Below are positions 39,688 to 49,180 of a DNA stretch of 64,000 bases, piece by piece. The translations under genes and the position numbers were made by a program. Every line of letters starts with the position of its first letter. The stretch's first letter is position 1. The stretch spans positions 2,315,494 to 2,379,493 of the forward strand of contig NZ_CP047935.1 of NCBI RefSeq assembly GCF_014279995.1, written 5' to 3'. The notes below the pieces were generated by a model, which searched no databases, had not been told where the DNA came from, and saw only the letters and a program-made list of their open reading frames with translations. The stretch comes from Synechococcus sp. BIOS-E4-1 (GTDB lineage Bacteria; Cyanobacteriota; Cyanobacteriia; PCC-6307; Cyanobiaceae).

Positions 39688-40814
39688 TTGAAACCGACGT
39701 TGCCGTGATCGGGGCCGGAGCTGCCGGCACATCAGCTGCTTTTCACCTCGCTCACGCAGGACATTCAGTCACCATTCTCGAAGCGGAGACCGTGGCTCAG
39801 ATCAAGCCCTGCGGTGGAGGCATGGCCTCCTCTGTACAGAGCTGGTTCCCTTTCGACCTCAGCCCAGCGGTTGATGATGTGATCCGCCAGGTCGACTTCA
39901 GCTGGTGTCTCGAGGATCCGGTTGTGGCCGAACTACCTGGGGAAGCACCGTTCTGGATCGTCAGACGTGAGCATCTTGATTCCCTACTGCTTGAGCAGGC
40001 TGTGGGTGCCGGTGCCAGCGTTCAGCGGCCGTTTCGCGTGATGGCACTCGAACGCACCGGAGAGTGCTGGACGCTGACAGGGGAACAGAGAGAACCTGTT
40101 CGAGCCAGAGCGGTGGTGATCGCCGATGGATCAGGGTCCCCCTGGCCGCAAAAGGTCGGCATCGGCCCAAGCTCCCTGCATATGGCGAGCACGCTTTCAG
40201 TTCGCCTGGAAGGTCTCGGAACACTCGCTCCTGGTACGGCGCGCTTTGAATTCGGCCTGGTGCACCACGGTTTTGCCTGGGCTTTCCCACTGGCAGACGG
40301 GATCAATGTGGGAGTTGGCACCTTCATCGGTCGTGACGTCACCGATTCGGAGACGATCCTGAATGCACTACTGCCTGATCTCGGCTTTTCTGCCGATGCA
40401 GGTCTTCGGCAGCAGGCCAGCCTGAGGGTCTGGAACGGGCACAGCACGCTTCATGCCGACGGAGTGGTGGCCGTGGGCGATGCCGCATCGCTCTGCGACC
40501 CCTTCCTTGCTGAAGGATTACGACCAGCTCTGATGAGCGGCTGTGAAGCCGCGAAGCACCTGGACCTCTGGCTGAACGGCGAAGAGCAATCCCTACGGGG
40601 CTACTCCAGGGCGATGCGACAGCGCTGGGGCGACTCCATGGCCTGGGGTCGTCGAATCGCGCAGGTGTTTTACCGCTTCCCCGGTGTGGGCTATCAGCTG
40701 GGGATCAAACGGCCGACGGCTCCCCGACGAATCGCCCAGATCCTCTCTGGAGAGATGGGATATGGCGATATCGCCCAGCGAGTCATTCGCCGGCTGCTGC
40801 TGCAGCGCAGCTAG
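39684..40814 (+). CDS. FAD-dependent oxidoreductase, geranylgeranyl-reductase family
   Basis: The 376-residue flavoprotein has the dinucleotide motif [16 protein letters not shown] (about 8-23), CGGGMASS near 37, and the second FAD motif [20 protein letters not shown] (about 257-276). Relatives reduce isoprenoid double bonds or hydroxylate quinones. It is distinct from the main ChlP, so the substrate is open. It starts at a GTG overlapping the frr stop and converges on the photolyase gene with a four-base overlap. Confidence 0.82.
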   Translation: MIETDVAVIGAGAAGTSAAFHLAHAGHSVTILEAETVAQIKPCGGGMASSVQSWFPFDLSPAVDDVIRQVDFSWCLEDPVVAELPGEAPFWIVRREHLDSLLLEQAVGAGASVQRPFRVMALERTGECWTLTGEQREPVRARAVVIADGSGSPWPQKVGIGPSSLHMASTLSVRLEGLGTLAPGTARFEFGLVHHGFAWAFPLADGINVGVGTFIGRDVTDSETILNALLPDLGFSADAGLRQQASLRVWNGHSTLHADGVVAVGDAASLCDPFLAEGLRPALMSGCEAAKHLDLWLNGEEQSLRGYSRAMRQRWGDSMAWGRRIAQVFYRFPGVGYQLGIKRPTAPRRIAQILSGEMGYGDIAQRVIRRLLLQRS

Positions 40815-42277
40815 AGATCGAAGGCCAGTTGCTGAACGGATGGATCACTCAGGCGACGACGTGCGCGTCGTCGGGAGGATGCCGGCAGACCAGCCCGCCT
40901 GGAGCCATGTCGCCGCTGAATGGCATCAGCATGACGATCAAATCCAGCTGAACGCCTGATCGCGAAGATCCGCTCCTTGGCCTGCCTGGCCGAATCAGCA
41001 CAATTCACAATCGGCATGACACCGTTGAACGCCCAGGGTTCGTGAAGATGCACCGTGGGAACATCAGCCAATTCAGGACACCAGCGGCGGATGAACACCC
41101 CGTCCTGATCATGGTCACGACCCTGCTTGATCGGGTTGTAGACCCGGATCGTGTTGATGGAGGTGCTGCCCGACTGCATCTGGCATTGACTCCAGTGAAT
41201 TCCCGGTTCGTAATCCACAAACTGACGGGCGAGGTGCAGACCGCTGTCCCTCCAAGGCAGCCACAGGTTGTAGCTCGCGAACGACATCAACATCGCCCGC
41301 ATCCGGAAGTTGATCCAACCATGCGCTCTCAGGGCGCGCATGCAGGCATCCACAAAAGGCACCCCCGTCCGGCCTTCGGCCCATGCCGCCAGACGTTCGG
41401 CATCAGGATCACGCAGATCACGCATGAAAGGGTGAAAGTCCTGCCATTCAATCGATGGCTGATCCTCGAGCTTCTGGATGAAATGACAATGCCAGTGAAG
41501 TCTTGAGCCAAAGCTGCGGGCACCGCGTCCCTGCATGCCACGACTGCGCTGAAGCACCTCACGCATGGACAGGCAACCCCAGGTGAGATAAGCGGAAAGC
41601 CTGGAACATCCCGTGAAGGCTCGGTTCGGACTGGAAATGGATCGGCAGTACTGCTCCACACGGTGCTCCAGGAAGTGCCCGAGTTCGTTCAGCCCGGCAT
41701 CACGGCCACCCCGCTGACGATGCGGACACGGATCAGGCCCGAGTCCCAGGTCAGCGGCCGTTGGCAACTCGCCGGGCGTGACACCCTGCAGTGGCTCGAG
41801 ATGGTCGGGAGCAGGCGTGATCGACTCCGCCATCCGCTCTTCCCAGCGCCGGGCCCATCCACCACGCGTCCGTAGCGGCCGGATCACCCCGAACTGCGGA
41901 ATCTGTCTCCAGGGAATGCTCCGCTCCCTTGCCCAGGCAGCGACGCGCCGATCTCTGGCGTAGGTCCAGTCATTACCGGTTTCTTCATGACTCCAAAGGC
42001 CCGACACACCAAGCTGTCGCCTGGCACGCTCGAGCACTGCCACTGCATCCCCACAACGAATGACCAGGGGCTGACCGAGGGCTGCCATCGCCTGGCGGAG
42101 ATCGAAAAGCGCCTCCCTGCAGAATTCCCACTGACGGCCCGATGCATCCTGCTGAAGCCAGAACTCGGGTTCAACGATGTAGAGAGGCAGCACGTCTCCA
42201 AGGGCCAACGCCTGGATCAGCGGCCTGTGATCCTCGAGCCGCAAATCACGCTTGAACCAGACCAGCTGCACTGCCAT
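40811..42277 (-). CDS. DNA photolyase/cryptochrome-family flavoprotein
   Basis: The 488-residue protein has an N-terminal antenna Rossmann domain (VQLVWFKRDLRLEDHRPL) and a C-terminal FAD domain (WRDSGLHLARQFVDYEPGIH, then INTIRVYNPIKQG). It probably repairs UV-induced pyrimidine dimers; a cryptochrome-type sensor cannot be excluded. I chose the ATG giving MAVQLVWFKRD. The basic tail (SRRRARRRLSDPSVQQLAFD) is unusual and may add DNA contacts. Confidence 0.88.
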   Translation of the reverse strand: MAVQLVWFKRDLRLEDHRPLIQALALGDVLPLYIVEPEFWLQQDASGRQWEFCREALFDLRQAMAALGQPLVIRCGDAVAVLERARRQLGVSGLWSHEETGNDWTYARDRRVAAWARERSIPWRQIPQFGVIRPLRTRGGWARRWEERMAESITPAPDHLEPLQGVTPGELPTAADLGLGPDPCPHRQRGGRDAGLNELGHFLEHRVEQYCRSISSPNRAFTGCSRLSAYLTWGCLSMREVLQRSRGMQGRGARSFGSRLHWHCHFIQKLEDQPSIEWQDFHPFMRDLRDPDAERLAAWAEGRTGVPFVDACMRALRAHGWINFRMRAMLMSFASYNLWLPWRDSGLHLARQFVDYEPGIHWSQCQMQSGSTSINTIRVYNPIKQGRDHDQDGVFIRRWCPELADVPTVHLHEPWAFNGVMPIVNCADSARQAKERIFAIRRSAGFDRHADAIQRRHGSRRAGLPASSRRRARRRLSDPSVQQLAFDL

Positions 42278-42327
42278 CGAATGCGGGACAGCTCCACCCA
42301 ACTCAGACGAAACTAATCAGCCCGGGA

Positions 42328-42714
42328 TCAGGAGTGGGTTGCGATCTTCAGATCACGCAGACGGGCGTCAACAGAGGCCAGCAGCTCGATGGCGAACATG
42401 GGCGACTCCTGGACGGCAAACAGGAATTTCTCACGGTTCATCTCAATCAGGCGGCAATCGGTCTCGGCCTGTGCTGTGCCGAGGCGGCAATGACCCTCCA
42501 TCACAAGGGCCCCTGCACCAAAGACGTTGCCGGCCTCGATCAGTTCGTATCCCTGCTGACCGTTCTCATTGGTCCAGGACAGTCGAACAGTTCCCTCAAG
42601 AACACCGAACATCGACGCTCCGGGGTCGTCGGCCTTGAAGATGACGTCACCAGCATTGACGGCGTGCACCTCGCTTTTCCGAGCGAGGGCACGCATGGTG
42701 TCAAGAGCATTCAC
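42328..42714 (-). CDS. Cyclic-nucleotide-binding domain protein without DNA-binding domain
   Basis: The 128-residue protein is one cNMP-binding beta-roll (about 10-105, GDVIFKADDPGASMFGVLEG and ELIEAGNVFGAGALVMEG) plus a short C-helix. The Crp/Fnr winged helix is missing, so it is not a classical activator. The phosphate-binding cassette lacks the usual Arg-Ser pair, so cAMP binding is uncertain. It lies 27 bases after tal on the same strand and may respond to metabolic state. Confidence 0.78.
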   Translation of the reverse strand: MNALDTMRALARKSEVHAVNAGDVIFKADDPGASMFGVLEGTVRLSWTNENGQQGYELIEAGNVFGAGALVMEGHCRLGTAQAETDCRLIEMNREKFLFAVQESPMFAIELLASVDARLRDLKIATHS

Positions 42715-42741
42715 GGAGTGACAATCGGAAGCACGGGAAGA

Positions 42742-43914
42742 TCAGGCCCTGGTCAGTGACAGGGCAGAGCCGAAACCACGACGAACCTCCTCCTGGGTGA
42801 GTCTGCCGTCATGATCCGCATCCAGAGCATCGAAGACGGCATCACTGCCCAGCCACTCATCCCTGGTGATGCAGCCGTCACCATTCATGTCATTGAGCAT
42901 GAAGATCTCCTGCACGGCATGACCGAAGGCCTGTCCTCCTTCGAGTTCCGCCAGCCGATGGGCAAGCATGCTCTCCAGAGTTTCGATGGCCTTGCTGAAC
43001 CCCTTGATGCCCTCGCCAAGTTTGTCGGTGGCCATGCGATCGGCAGCCATCATCGAATCGAACATGTCCCGGTCGACATGAATCTGGGACTCGCTGCTGG
43101 ATGGATTGGCACCATCGAGCTTGCGGGTGAGCGTGGCCTCACTGGAACGCAGCTGATCAAGCAGCTTGGGTGAAATGGTGAGCAGATCACAACCAGCAAG
43201 CTCGGTGATCTCATCGATGTTGCGGAAACTGGCCCCCATCACCTCGGTTTTGTAGCCATAGGCCTTGAAGTAGTTGAAGATCTTGGTCACAGACAGCACG
43301 CCGGGATCTTCAGGACCGGGATAGGAATCCCTTCCCGTATCGGCTTTGTACCAGTCAAGGATGCGGCCAACGAAAGGTGAAACCAGGGTCACACCGGCCT
43401 CTGCACATGCCGCGGCCTGAGCGAAGCCGAACAGGAGAGTGAGGTTGCAGTGAATTCCTTCTCTCTCGAGGACTTCAGCGGCCTTGATCCCCTCCCAGGT
43501 GGAGGCAACCTTGATCAGCACGCGATCGTTGCTGATTCCAGCGTCGTTGTAGAGGCGGATCAGTTTGCGGCCCTTTTCAATGGTGGCAGCAGTGTCGTAA
43601 CTGAGGCGTGCATCCACCTCAGTGGACACTCGGCGAGGAACGATCTTGAGGATCTCCTTGCCGAAGATCACACTGATCTCATCAAGCGCCTCCTTGACCA
43701 CTGTCTCGACGGGCGCGCTGTCGCCGATCAGACGACGGGAGGACCGCAGTGCCTCGTCGATCAGGCTTTGGTAGGCAGGGATCTGAGCAGCTGCCAGGAT
43801 CAGTGAGGGATTGGTCGTTGCGTCCCGTGGCGTGAATTTACGGATCGCTTCAAGGTCACCCGTATCCGCCACCACGACGGTCATTGCAGAGAGCTGCTCA
43901 AGAAGAGTTGCCAT
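42742..43914 (-). CDS. tal: Transaldolase with C-terminal EF-hand pair
   Basis: The 390-residue pentose-phosphate enzyme has [10 protein letters not shown] near its start and the Schiff-base Lys in [13 protein letters not shown]. After the normal transaldolase barrel (to about residue 315) a tail carries two EF-hand loops, [12 protein letters not shown] (342-353) and [12 protein letters not shown] (365-376). Both have Asp/Asn/Glu at the calcium-ligand positions. This fusion occurs in picocyanobacteria and suggests calcium-responsive control. The ATG giving [15 protein letters not shown] is chosen over upstream codons. Confidence 0.95.
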   Translation of the reverse strand: MATLLEQLSAMTVVVADTGDLEAIRKFTPRDATTNPSLILAAAQIPAYQSLIDEALRSSRRLIGDSAPVETVVKEALDEISVIFGKEILKIVPRRVSTEVDARLSYDTAATIEKGRKLIRLYNDAGISNDRVLIKVASTWEGIKAAEVLEREGIHCNLTLLFGFAQAAACAEAGVTLVSPFVGRILDWYKADTGRDSYPGPEDPGVLSVTKIFNYFKAYGYKTEVMGASFRNIDEITELAGCDLLTISPKLLDQLRSSEATLTRKLDGANPSSSESQIHVDRDMFDSMMAADRMATDKLGEGIKGFSKAIETLESMLAHRLAELEGGQAFGHAVQEIFMLNDMNGDGCITRDEWLGSDAVFDALDADHDGRLTQEEVRRGFGSALSLTRA

Positions 43915-44006
43915 GTCGCTAAGGGCTTGTTGCTCGTAACGTAGCTGCGTTTTCGCAGCTGGCATCTTGCGAGAAAGTGCAACCTCAGGCGAGCCAGAGC
44001 AGCGCT

Positions 44007-45812
44007 TCAACCTGCTTGAGCTGGAGCAGAGCTGCGCGCTGTGCTGGGCGGGATCTTTTCAATCACCAAGAGACCGTCGATGATTGATTTCGCAACCGGC
44101 AGAGCCACTGTGGATCCGTAGGCATTGTCTCCCTGGGGCTCATCCACCACCACCAGCACGACATATTGCGGATCATCGACGGGAAGAGTCGCCACAAAGC
44201 TGCAGATCAAAGCACCGGGCACATAAACACCGTTCAGAGCCTTCTGAGCCGTTCCAGTCTTGCCACCGATGCGGTATCCCGGTGTTCGGACTCCCTTGCC
44301 GCTTCCTTGCTCAACCACAGATTCCATCCAGGCCATCACCGTGCTGGTGACCTCAGGTTTCAGCAGTGGCTTGCCCTGACGCGATCCAGGCGGAGCCAGC
44401 GCATCGCCGGCTCTCAATCCTCGGGTGATGTGGGGGCTGACAAGACGGCCGCCGTTGGCGAGTAATGCGTGGAGCTGCACCAGCTTCAACGGTGTCAGTG
44501 AGAATCCCTGACCAAAGGAGGCCGTGGCTGGCTCGATCGGCTGGGTGGTGAACTGCTCCTTGGTCTTGAGCTGACCGGCAACGGCTCCGGGCAAATCGGT
44601 GTCCGGCCGTGCATCCAGACCGAGGCGACTCAACCAGTCCCAGTAGGTGGAGGAGGACAACTTGCGCATGGCTTGAACCATGCCGACATTGCTGGACACC
44701 TGCAGCACTGTGGCGAAGTCAATCAGACCGTTGGCTCGCCGGTCGTGATTGTTGATCGGCCAGCCACCGATGGTGACTGAACCGCTGTCCTGAACACGTC
44801 CTGTTGTCTGAATGGCATTTTCCTGAAGAGCCAGCGCCAGGTTGATCGGCTTGAACGTCGATCCGGGTTCATAGAGGTCCTGAACCGACCATTCCCGGAA
44901 ACGACCCGCAGGAAAACTCCAGTAGCTGTTCGGGTCGTACGTGGGAACGGATGCCAGGGCCAGCAACTCACCATTGGTGACATCCATAACGATGGCAACA
45001 CCCTTCTGGGCTTTCCAGGTTTTGATCTGTGCGGCAAGGGCCTTGGCGGCAACGGCCTGCAGACGCGCATCGAGGGTGAGCTGAAGACGCAGATCGTCCC
45101 CGAAAAAGACTCCGGCATCGAGATTGTCGGGCAGCGGAGTGCCATCGGCTCCTCTGCGAAGACTTCGGGGCTGTTCATGGCGCTGAAGTTCGTTGTGTCG
45201 GCTTTGTTCAAGCCCCGCCTGAGGTTCTCGATCCTGATTGAGGAAACCAACCACGTTGGCGAACAGATCGCCCTGGGGGTAGACGCGGTGGGGGTAGGAC
45301 TCCAGATCAACTCCGGAGATGCCAGCTGAGCGGATTGTTGATGCCGTCTCGGGGTCCAGTCCCTCAATCAGCTTGATCCCAGAGGGACGATCGCCGATTC
45401 GCTTAAGGATCTCCGCCTCAGTGAGTTTCAGCAAAGGCGCCAACCGTGCCGCGACATCAGCGGGGGGGCGAATCAGCGTTGGGGCATCACCGGGAAGATT
45501 GAAGTAGCGCGGATGCAGCCAGAGGCGATAGCGCTCTTCGTCAAGAGCGATCAGCCGCCCGGTGCGGTCAACAATCGGCCGACGGGTTCCCAGTGGCTTG
45601 GTGCGCTGCGTCTGCACTGAACGGGCACGACCTTCAAGCTCGCTGGCCTGAAACACCTGCAGCCAGGCCATTCTTCCCATCAACCCGACAAGCCCCAGAC
45701 ACAGAAGTGCAAACACGGAGCGCATTCGTCCTGCCGGGACTGGCTCCAGAGGCACAACTCTCCTGCGCTGACGGCTGGATCCCGACCGGGTGGGATTGGT
45801 GGAACGGCCCAT
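44007..45812 (-). CDS. ftsI: Septal peptidoglycan transpeptidase (FtsI/PBP3)
   Basis: The 601-residue protein has an N-terminal membrane anchor (about 31-52), a dimerisation domain, then the penicillin-binding motifs STFK (318-321), SSN (373-375) and KTGT (near 515). It cross-links septal wall during division. It lies three bases downstream of the FtsL-like gene and 92 bases upstream of tal. PASTA domains are absent. Confidence 0.95.
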   Translation of the reverse strand: MGRSTNPTRSGSSRQRRRVVPLEPVPAGRMRSVFALLCLGLVGLMGRMAWLQVFQASELEGRARSVQTQRTKPLGTRRPIVDRTGRLIALDEERYRLWLHPRYFNLPGDAPTLIRPPADVAARLAPLLKLTEAEILKRIGDRPSGIKLIEGLDPETASTIRSAGISGVDLESYPHRVYPQGDLFANVVGFLNQDREPQAGLEQSRHNELQRHEQPRSLRRGADGTPLPDNLDAGVFFGDDLRLQLTLDARLQAVAAKALAAQIKTWKAQKGVAIVMDVTNGELLALASVPTYDPNSYWSFPAGRFREWSVQDLYEPGSTFKPINLALALQENAIQTTGRVQDSGSVTIGGWPINNHDRRANGLIDFATVLQVSSNVGMVQAMRKLSSSTYWDWLSRLGLDARPDTDLPGAVAGQLKTKEQFTTQPIEPATASFGQGFSLTPLKLVQLHALLANGGRLVSPHITRGLRAGDALAPPGSRQGKPLLKPEVTSTVMAWMESVVEQGSGKGVRTPGYRIGGKTGTAQKALNGVYVPGALICSFVATLPVDDPQYVVLVVVDEPQGDNAYGSTVALPVAKSIIDGLLVIEKIPPSTARSSAPAQAG

Positions 45813-45815
45813 GAA

Positions 45816-46271
45816 TCAGTAGCCGTGATGAATGGTGCGCTCCATGAGCGAACCAAGCATGGCCAGATGATCGACCCCTGGCTTGGCTGCAGCCGAAGAG
45901 GGACGATCGAGGTAAACCAGATTGGCCACCGTGGTGGGGACCATCTGCTTGGGGGTCTGGGAACGCTCCAGCAGATGTCGTTCGAACATGGCCGTGGATT
46001 CGGTCAGACGATGGGCCAGGTCCCTGGTCATTTCAAGCTGACGGAAGGCCAGCGTCCAGCGATGCTGCCAATGGAGCGTGAGACCACTGAGCACAAGAAC
46101 AGCTGCGAACACTCCGATCAGGCTGCCGTCTGCCGTGCGGTGCAGGCCCGCCAACAAAGGGGACTTGCGTGCAACGCGTCGTGCAGAGAGCGACCCCTGA
46201 ATGACTTCGAACGGACTACTGGCAGCAGGACGTTGCGCGGAGGACGGTTGTGACTGCGGAACCGCGACCAC
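45816..46271 (-). CDS. Probable FtsL-like divisome protein
   Basis: The 151-residue protein has a basic cytoplasmic N-terminus (about 1-48), one membrane segment (about 50-67, LIGVFAAVLVLSGLTLHW) and a periplasmic helical region (RQLEMTRDLAHRLTESTAMF). That is the FtsL plan, and it lies immediately before ftsI, where ftsL normally sits. FtsL sequences diverge strongly, so the call rests on topology and gene order. GTG start. Confidence 0.65.
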   Translation of the reverse strand: MVAVPQSQPSSAQRPAASSPFEVIQGSLSARRVARKSPLLAGLHRTADGSLIGVFAAVLVLSGLTLHWQHRWTLAFRQLEMTRDLAHRLTESTAMFERHLLERSQTPKQMVPTTVANLVYLDRPSSAAAKPGVDHLAMLGSLMERTIHHGY

Positions 46272-46354
46272 GGATAAGGCTCATCAATGCGCCAGTGAAC
46301 CATCTGAGGGAGGACACCGCAAGCCTGAAACCTTGACCAGGACTGAAGATTGGA

Positions 46355-47731
46355 TCAGCCGCCCAGCAACACGAGGTTCAGAAAGGTCACGCCGTTCCAA
46401 AGGGCATGCATCACCACGCAGGGAAGCAGGCGGCCGGTGCTGAGACGCAGGAGGCCGAGGCCGAGGCCGAGCACCAGCAGCGGAGCCAGTTCGCCGATGC
46501 TGAGATGGGCCACAGCAAAGACCAGAGCACTCACCAGCACGCCTCCCGATCGGCCGAGAAACTGGCCCAGCACAGGCAGCAGCACGCCGCGGAAGATCGT
46601 TTCTTCAAACAGCGGCGCCAGAACAACAGCCGTGAGAGAGAGCAACAACAGGGCGAGTGGGTCCTGACTGTTGAGGACGATCTCAAGCAATGGGTTGCTG
46701 CCCCCCTGATCGCCGATCAGACGAGTGATCAACCAGCCGCTCAGAACAACGGGAGGCAAAACCATCAGCCAACCGCGGGCCCCCTGAAGCAAGGCACTGC
46801 CCAGAGGCTGAAGCCTCCACTGCAGCCATCCTTGCGGAGGCATCTGTGCACGGTCCAGCTGCCCCAGCTGCTGACGCAGAATCAGCAGGGGAGGTCCCGC
46901 CAAGGCGACATAACCGAGAAACACGTTGACGCCCTGTGTCAGTGGCGCTGAAAGGCCACGCGTGAATGTGGAGGCGATCGGAATCACCAACAGAGGCATC
47001 AACACCTCCCCAAGCACCACGAAACCGCCCGCCACAAGCAGCACCATGTCCAGAACCCCGAGCGGGGGAGCGAGCAGAGTGGGCCATGACGGCAGTCGGC
47101 GACGCAGCAGTTGCCATAAATGACGCAACAACAACAGTCCACCGAGCAGTAGGGCCAGGAGGGGAAGCAGCTCACTGATCACCAGCCGGCGTGCGGCCCT
47201 CTTGGCAGACGCCTGATCGAGACAGCTCTCCTCTTCACCACCGAGTGCCTCACAGGCGAGTCGACGATTTAATGGGTCGGAGGTCAGCAGCAGCAGCTTG
47301 GAACGCTGCTCAGCCGAGACATTGCGGCTGTCGTCTTTCGCGAGAGCTCTCTGAAGCTGAAGCAGATCACTGGATTCGAGATCCACCTGCTGGAGGCTGC
47401 GCCGATGCTCTGGATCCGTCTCCAGAGCAGTGAACAAAATCTTCTGGCGGTCATCCAGCCGGTCCAGTGGAATTTGTCGCAGGCTGCTCAGCAGGGAATC
47501 GGAGGCATCCGCTCCAAGCAGAAGCGTTCGCAGAGACGAGGGAATCTGGGGTTCTGCCAGCAGCGTCAACTCCTGCTGCTCCAACGACAATGCAGGTGCG
47601 ACAGAAGGTTTGGCGAAACTGTCCACCAGCCCTAACACCCAAACAGCGGTGGCCAGCACCAGCGATAGAAGGGCAAGCAGCACCTTCCAGGACGGGGCCG
47701 CCGTTGAACGTCCGGAGGGTGGGCTGGTCAC
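46355..47731 (-). CDS. CPBP-family intramembrane protease
   Basis: The 458-residue protein has an N-terminal soluble lumenal/periplasmic region (about 40-165) and then about eight membrane segments. The glutamic-protease motifs are EETIFRGVLLPVLG, AVAHLSIGEL and HALWNG. Relatives (Rce1, Abi, SCO4/BCM in chloroplasts) process prenylated or thylakoid proteins. The start is a GTG. It diverges from the phosphatase gene across 82 bases. Confidence 0.88.
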   Translation of the reverse strand: MTSPPSGRSTAAPSWKVLLALLSLVLATAVWVLGLVDSFAKPSVAPALSLEQQELTLLAEPQIPSSLRTLLLGADASDSLLSSLRQIPLDRLDDRQKILFTALETDPEHRRSLQQVDLESSDLLQLQRALAKDDSRNVSAEQRSKLLLLTSDPLNRRLACEALGGEEESCLDQASAKRAARRLVISELLPLLALLLGGLLLLRHLWQLLRRRLPSWPTLLAPPLGVLDMVLLVAGGFVVLGEVLMPLLVIPIASTFTRGLSAPLTQGVNVFLGYVALAGPPLLILRQQLGQLDRAQMPPQGWLQWRLQPLGSALLQGARGWLMVLPPVVLSGWLITRLIGDQGGSNPLLEIVLNSQDPLALLLLSLTAVVLAPLFEETIFRGVLLPVLGQFLGRSGGVLVSALVFAVAHLSIGELAPLLVLGLGLGLLRLSTGRLLPCVVMHALWNGVTFLNLVLLGG

Positions 47732-47813
47732 ACAGAGCGGGCAACTGCGTTGGATTCTCGTCGGTAGCGCGTGCCACAGCCGATGAAGAGTGCACCTGGG
47801 TCACGCTCATACG

Positions 47814-49169
47814 ATGGCGGCGCTCTCTCAGCATGTAGCGGTGCCCCTGCGTCTTCTCCTCGTTCGCCACGGTCTCAGCAGCTTCAATGTGGAGCGGAGG
47901 ATCCAGGGGCGGGACGATCTTTCCACACTCACTGTCTCAGGACAGGAGCAGGCTCGCCTGCTCGGGCAGGCGCTTCTCGATGTCCCCATCCAGGCGGTTT
48001 ACAGCTCCCCGCTGAAACGGGCTGCATCCACAGCAGCGGGAATCCTTGAAAGCCGTGACGACGGACTTGAAGCTCGCTTCGATGATGGGCTCCTGGAGAT
48101 TGATCTCGAGCCGTGGAGTGGACTGACAGCATCCGAACGATCGGAACGCTTCCCAGAGGAATTCGCCACCTGGAAACAGAAGCCCGAAGCGTTGGAGTTG
48201 ATCAGAAAGGACGGAAGCCGTTATCGCCCTTACGAGGAGTTGATGCAGCAGGCCCGACGCTTCCTGGACGAACTGGTCAGGCGCCATCCCGTGAACAGCG
48301 ATGACACCGTGTTGCTGGTGGGGCACAACGCCATCCTGCGCTGCCTGATCGTGAGCTTGCTGGGGGATCCGGAACGGGGCTTCCGTCGACTCCGCCTCGA
48401 CAATGCCTCACTCTCGATCTTCAATCTCAGCCCATCCGACAACGGCCATCAGGTGCAGATCGAGTGCATGAACAGCACTGCGCACCTCGACCCTCCACTT
48501 CCTGCCAAGGGCGCAGGATCGCGGCTGATCCTTGTGCGACATGGCGAAACGAACTGGAATCGAGAAGGTCGCTTCCAGGGGCAGATCGACATCCCTCTCA
48601 ACAGCAATGGGCATGCTCAGGCGGAAGCTGCGAGGGGCTTTCTGCAGGACGTGTCGTTGCAGAAGGCCTACAGCAGTTCGATGTCACGCCCGCGCGAAAC
48701 GGCTGAGGGCATCCTGAAATCTCACCCAGGCATCTCGATCACACTCACGGACGGACTGATGGAAATCGGTCATGGCCTCTGGGAGGGCAAGCTTGAATCG
48801 GAAATCAGCACCGACTGGGGCGATCTGCTGGAAGAGTGGAAACGCTCACCAGACACGGTGCAGATGCCTGAAGGGGAAACAATCCAGGACGTGTGGAATC
48901 GCTCCGTTGACAGCTGGAATGCGATTGCATCCAGCCTCGATTCCACGGAAACCGCTCTGGTGGTGGCCCATGACGCTGTCAACAAAACAATCCTCTGCCA
49001 TCTTCTGGGTCTCACCCCTGCTGACATCTGGGCCGTGAAACAGGGCAACGGAGGCGTCACGGTGGTCGACATGCCATCCGAACCGGGTCAGCCTGCAGTG
49101 ATTGCCTGCCTGAACCTCACCTCCCACCTCGGCGGCGTGATCGATCGCACGGCGGCCGGAGCGCTCTGA
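47814..49169 (+). CDS. Double-domain histidine phosphatase
   Basis: The 451-residue protein carries two phosphoglycerate-mutase-like domains. The first has VRHGLSSFNVERRIQGRDD near residue 15, the second VRHGETNWNREGRFQGQIDI near residue 245. Both keep the catalytic His and a second conserved His (GHNAIL; AHDAVN). Picocyanobacterial proteins of this layout are annotated as phosphoglycerate mutase, phosphoserine phosphatase or alpha-ribazole phosphatase; I cannot decide. The start is the ATG giving MAALSQHVAVPL. Confidence 0.85.
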   Translation: MAALSQHVAVPLRLLLVRHGLSSFNVERRIQGRDDLSTLTVSGQEQARLLGQALLDVPIQAVYSSPLKRAASTAAGILESRDDGLEARFDDGLLEIDLEPWSGLTASERSERFPEEFATWKQKPEALELIRKDGSRYRPYEELMQQARRFLDELVRRHPVNSDDTVLLVGHNAILRCLIVSLLGDPERGFRRLRLDNASLSIFNLSPSDNGHQVQIECMNSTAHLDPPLPAKGAGSRLILVRHGETNWNREGRFQGQIDIPLNSNGHAQAEAARGFLQDVSLQKAYSSSMSRPRETAEGILKSHPGISITLTDGLMEIGHGLWEGKLESEISTDWGDLLEEWKRSPDTVQMPEGETIQDVWNRSVDSWNAIASSLDSTETALVVAHDAVNKTILCHLLGLTPADIWAVKQGNGGVTVVDMPSEPGQPAVIACLNLTSHLGGVIDRTAAGAL

Positions 49170-49180
49170 TACTGAGTTCG

